Assembly: GCA_028292305.1 (NCBI GenBank)
Contig: JAQGMQ010000081.1
Span: 1 to 7,517 of the forward strand
Origin: Rhodoferax sp.
Lineage (GTDB): Bacteria > Pseudomonadota > Gammaproteobacteria > Burkholderiales > Burkholderiaceae_C
Direction of reading: 5' to 3'
DNA: 7,517 bases
The translations under genes were made by a program, and so were the position numbers. Positions 5,705 to 7,517 of this stretch are shown here, one piece after another. The stretch's first letter is position 1. Each line of letters starts with the position of its first letter. The notes below the pieces were generated by a model. That model was not told the origin of the DNA, did not search any database, and saw nothing but the letters and a program-made list of their open reading frames with translations.

Positions 5705-5748
5705 ATTCATGAACACGGGTAGCCGCATGAAAGGCCTTGCGCCCCATT

Positions 5749-5764
5749 ACTCCTTATAAAGAGT
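5749..5764. promoter_or_regulatory. Imperfect palindrome at the upstream end of the hipB array
   Basis: ACTCCTTATAAAGAGT is symmetric except for one mismatched pair. Adjacent GAGTTAACTC (5761-5770) is a perfect 10-base palindrome that overlaps it. HipB-type regulators bind as dimers, so these are the most operator-like symmetric sites in the array. Confidence 0.4.
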
Positions 5765-5795
5765 TAACTCGGTTAACACCTTAAAAGAAGTAATT

Positions 5796-5823
5796 TTGGT
5801 TAACTCCTTAAAAGCAGTAAAAT
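5796..5823 (+). promoter_or_regulatory. Predicted hipBA promoter
   Basis: TTGGTT (5796-5801) and TAAAAT (5818-5823) are spaced 16 bases apart, a fair sigma-70 pair: the -10 matches 5 of 6, the -35 only its first three bases. The expected transcript start near 5830 would leave a leader of about 20 bases containing GAGG at 5839-5842, 7 bases before the hipB ATG. The promoter lies inside the second 27-base repeat, so a protein bound there would block RNA polymerase. Confidence 0.45.
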
Positions 5824-5849
5824 GACTTAACTCCCTTTGAGGTCCATCG

Positions 5850-6101
5850 ATGTATTTTGCAGACACCCCACAGCAGCTGCGTACGATGCTCCGGTCGCTG
5901 CGCCAGGCGCGCGGGCTCACGCAAGAGCAGCTCGGACAGCGCATCGGCGTATCGCAAAAGCGCATCGCCCGCATCGAGGCGGCACCCGAGAAAACCGCCT
6001 ACGACCAGATCGCCCGCATCGTCACGGCGCTTGGCTGCAGGCTCGTCATCGACGAGCCGCCGCGTCACCACGTGGCCGAGCCGGCCCCGGACGCATGGTA
6101 A
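5850..6101 (+). CDS. hipB: HipB-type antitoxin and repressor, XRE family
   Basis: 83 residues, close to E. coli HipB (88). HipB dimers bind operator DNA and hold HipA inactive. The helix-turn-helix spans about 11-62: LRSLRQARGLTQEQLGQRIG, then the recognition helix VSQKRIARIEA (34-44). After it, YDQIARIVTALGCRLVID (51-68) fits the dimer-forming strand. The last 15 residues are Pro/Ala-rich, probably unstructured, and end in Trp83. E. coli HipB also ends in Trp88, a residue reported to sit in a pocket of HipA, and its floppy tail is the Lon degradation signal; the same design is likely here. ATG at 5850 is well supported by GAGG 7 bases upstream. hipA begins 15 bases after the stop on the same strand, so the pair forms one operon. 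Autorepression through the upstream 27-base repeats is likely. Confidence 0.93.
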   Translation: MYFADTPQQLRTMLRSLRQARGLTQEQLGQRIGVSQKRIARIEAAPEKTAYDQIARIVTALGCRLVIDEPPRHHVAEPAPDAW

Positions 6102-6116
6102 GCCGGTGCTGACGCC

Positions 6117-7484
6117 ATGGTAGTGTTCCGTCGCCAGCGCACCGATCCGCAGAGCCGCATGCTGGCCGTGTGGGCCAACGGCGAGCGTGTGGGCACCTGG
6201 TCAGTGGCGGGCGACGAACATCGCTTCCAGTACGACCAGGCCTGGCTGTCATCGGCCGCCACACGCTGGCTGTCGCTGTCACTGCCTTTCACGCCCGACA
6301 ACAGCGCCCACCGCGGTGCGGCAGTGCTCAATTTCTTTGAAAACCTGCTGCCCGACAGCGATGCGATCCGCCGGCGTCTTCGCGACAAGTTCGCCACCGG
6401 CAGCAGCGCCCCCTTCGACCTGCTGGCCGCTATCGGGCGCGATTGCGTCGGCGCCATCCAGTTGCTGCCGATCGGTGAGGCACCGGACGGCTTCGACCAC
6501 ATCGCGGCAAAACCGTTGACCGAGGCCGGCGTCGCGCACGCCATCCATAATGCGGTCGCCGTCGGCCGCGTGCTGGGCCAGCAGGATGCGGACGACTTCC
6601 GCATATCGATCGCCGGTGCGCAGGAGAAAACCGCGCTGCTCTGGCACCGCCGCAAGTGGTGCCGCCCGCTGGGCGCCACCCCGACCACGCACATCTTCAA
6701 GTTGCCGCTCGGACTGGTGGGCAACCTGCGCGCCGACATGAAGACTTCGGTCGAAAACGAGTGGCTCTGCGCGCAGATCATCGCCAGGCTGGGCCTGCCG
6801 GTGGCCGATTGCGAGATGGCCCGCTTCGGTGACCAGCGTGTGTTGGTGGTGGAGCGCTTCGACCGCGCGCTGCTGCACCCGGCTGGTGCGCCGCCGTGGC
6901 TGGCACGGCTGCCGCAGGAAGACTTTTGCCAGGCCCTGGGTCAACCCGGCGCCAAGAAATACGAGGCCGACGGCGGCCCGGGCATCCGCGCCATCCTGCG
7001 CCAGCTCGACAACAGCAGCCAGGCCGCTGCCGACAAGCTGGTGTTCATCCAGGCCCAGCTCGCCTTCTGGCTGATGGCCGCCACCGATGGCCACGCCAAG
7101 AACTTTTCCATCTTCCTGCAGCGTGGCGGTGGCTACCGGCTCACGCCGCTGTACGACGTGCTCTCGGCCTGGCCGATCATCGGCACCGGGCCGAACGAGA
7201 TCCACCCGCGCCGCGCCAAGCTGGCCATGGCCGTGCGCGGCAAGAACGCGCACTACCATCTGCATGAAATCCGCACCCGGCATTGGCTGCAGCTGGCGCT
7301 GCAGAGCGGCGTGCCCGGCGCTTTCGACCAGATGGTGGCGCTGGTGCTGCAGGTGCCGCATGCGCTCGACCAAGTAGCGGCAACGCTGCCCAAAGACTTC
7401 CCAACGACTGTGTTCGAGCCCATCCGACGCGGCATGCTGGTGCAGGCCGGGCTGTTCGCGGATGAGTTGAATGAGCTTGCATAA
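6117..7484 (+). CDS. hipA: HipA-type serine/threonine kinase toxin
   Basis: 455 residues, full length (E. coli HipA is 440). In E. coli, HipA phosphorylates glutamyl-tRNA synthetase, which stalls translation, raises (p)ppGpp and produces drug-tolerant persister cells. The N-terminal subdomain is at about 15-115: VFNFF-like VLNFFENLLPDSDAIRRRL and FDLLAAIGRDCVGA. ISIAGAQEKTALL (163-175) holds Ser164, equivalent to the autophosphorylated Ser150. HIFKLPLG (192-199) carries the ATP lysine, and VENEWLCAQIIARLGLPVAD and VVERFDR follow. RLPQEDFCQALGQP (264-277) and YEADGGPG are as in E. coli. ATDGHAKNF (322-330) supplies catalytic Asp324 and Asn329, and TPLYDVLSAWP (343-353) supplies metal-binding Asp347. 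All expected residues are present, so it should be active. The first 14 residues have no counterpart in E. coli HipA; ATG at 6159 would match its start better, but neither start has a clear ribosome binding site. Held in check by HipB. Confidence 0.95.
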   Translation: MVVFRRQRTDPQSRMLAVWANGERVGTWSVAGDEHRFQYDQAWLSSAATRWLSLSLPFTPDNSAHRGAAVLNFFENLLPDSDAIRRRLRDKFATGSSAPFDLLAAIGRDCVGAIQLLPIGEAPDGFDHIAAKPLTEAGVAHAIHNAVAVGRVLGQQDADDFRISIAGAQEKTALLWHRRKWCRPLGATPTTHIFKLPLGLVGNLRADMKTSVENEWLCAQIIARLGLPVADCEMARFGDQRVLVVERFDRALLHPAGAPPWLARLPQEDFCQALGQPGAKKYEADGGPGIRAILRQLDNSSQAAADKLVFIQAQLAFWLMAATDGHAKNFSIFLQRGGGYRLTPLYDVLSAWPIIGTGPNEIHPRRAKLAMAVRGKNAHYHLHEIRTRHWLQLALQSGVPGAFDQMVALVLQVPHALDQVAATLPKDFPTTVFEPIRRGMLVQAGLFADELNELA

Positions 7485-7503
7485 ACTAGCATCGATCAAC
7501 CAC

Positions 7504-7517
7504 AAGGAGACTCCCAT
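7504..7517 (+). promoter_or_regulatory. Ribosome binding site and truncated start of a downstream gene
   Basis: AAGGAG (7504-7509) is followed by six bases and then AT at the window end, exactly where an ATG would begin (7516). The site is 19 bases after the hipA stop on the same strand, so a third gene probably follows hipBA and may be co-transcribed. The next base is not visible, so this is a prediction. Confidence 0.5.

Larger units (their letters stand above)
5744..5851 (+). repeat. 27-base direct repeat array upstream of hipB
   Basis: Four units of exactly 27 bases lie head to tail. Units at 5771-5797 and 5798-5824 match at 22 of 27 positions by eye. The unit at 5744-5770 matches the 5798 unit at about 17 of 27. 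The last (5825-5851) keeps only the core TTAACTCC. The shared core is TTAACTCCTTAAAAG. GTTAAC occurs at 5763, 5772 and 5799 and CTTAAC at 5826; the last three are 27 bases apart. The block is AT-rich against GC-rich surroundings, contains the predicted hipB promoter and ends at the hipB start codon. HipB proteins repress their own promoter through repeated operators, so these are probably HipB sites, though the motif differs from E. coli TATCC-N8-GGATA. Confidence 0.75.

Noticed and set aside
4390..5712. 440-codon open frame on the plus strand opposite the aminotransferase gene
   Set aside because: The minus strand encodes a full aminotransferase with every catalytic motif. The plus reading is rich in Gln, Ala, Gly and Arg with no family features, the usual shadow of a GC-rich gene.
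5744..5851. CRISPR array
   Set aside because: The 27-base units abut directly with no unique spacers, diverge quickly at the ends and overlap a promoter, so they are tandem repeats, not repeat-spacer units.
6279..7517. 412-codon open frame on the minus strand opposite hipA
   Set aside because: hipA on the plus strand has all kinase motifs; the minus frame has low-complexity composition and no recognisable domain.

Overview
The window reads as chromosomal DNA of a high-GC betaproteobacterium. The protein styles (PuuD, XdhC, a DUF6172-type protein, a GCFWGVQ-type MsrA) look most like Comamonadaceae/Burkholderiales; this is an inference from recalled family features, not from a search. It is gene-dense, with eight complete protein genes, one gene cut by the left edge, and a probable gene start cut by the right edge. 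No gap exceeds about 250 bases. I see no rRNA, tRNA, insertion sequence or CRISPR array.

Left part (1-1684, minus strand): purine catabolism. xdhC, the molybdenum-cofactor chaperone of xanthine dehydrogenase, is followed by the N-terminal part of puuD, the membrane-bound urate oxidase whose substrate is the xanthine dehydrogenase product. The 234-base gap between them holds two inverted repeats that could be operators.

Middle (1792-4311): a lipoprotein with a TonB-like C-terminal domain (plus), a small DUF6172-type protein (minus, convergent), an exported one-cysteine methionine sulfoxide reductase MsrA (plus), and a two-gene unit of small stress-type proteins, DUF3606 and DUF3140 (plus). 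A strong hairpin follows DUF3140. Next comes about 90 bases with codon-like phasing that may be a gene remnant.

Right part (4408-7517): a fold-type I PLP aminotransferase (minus), and divergent from it a complete hipBA toxin-antitoxin operon (plus). hipB is preceded by an AT-rich stretch built from a 27-base repeating unit that overlaps the predicted promoter, which is the most striking non-coding structure here. HipB ends in a C-terminal tryptophan, as E. coli HipB does, and HipA keeps the autophosphorylation serine and catalytic residues. The window ends in an AAGGAG ribosome binding site followed by AT, probably the first two bases of another start codon.

There is no clearly new multi-gene system. 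The best candidates for a second look are the 27-base operator-like array of hipBA, the DUF3606-DUF3140 pair, and the putative operators around xdhC and puuD.
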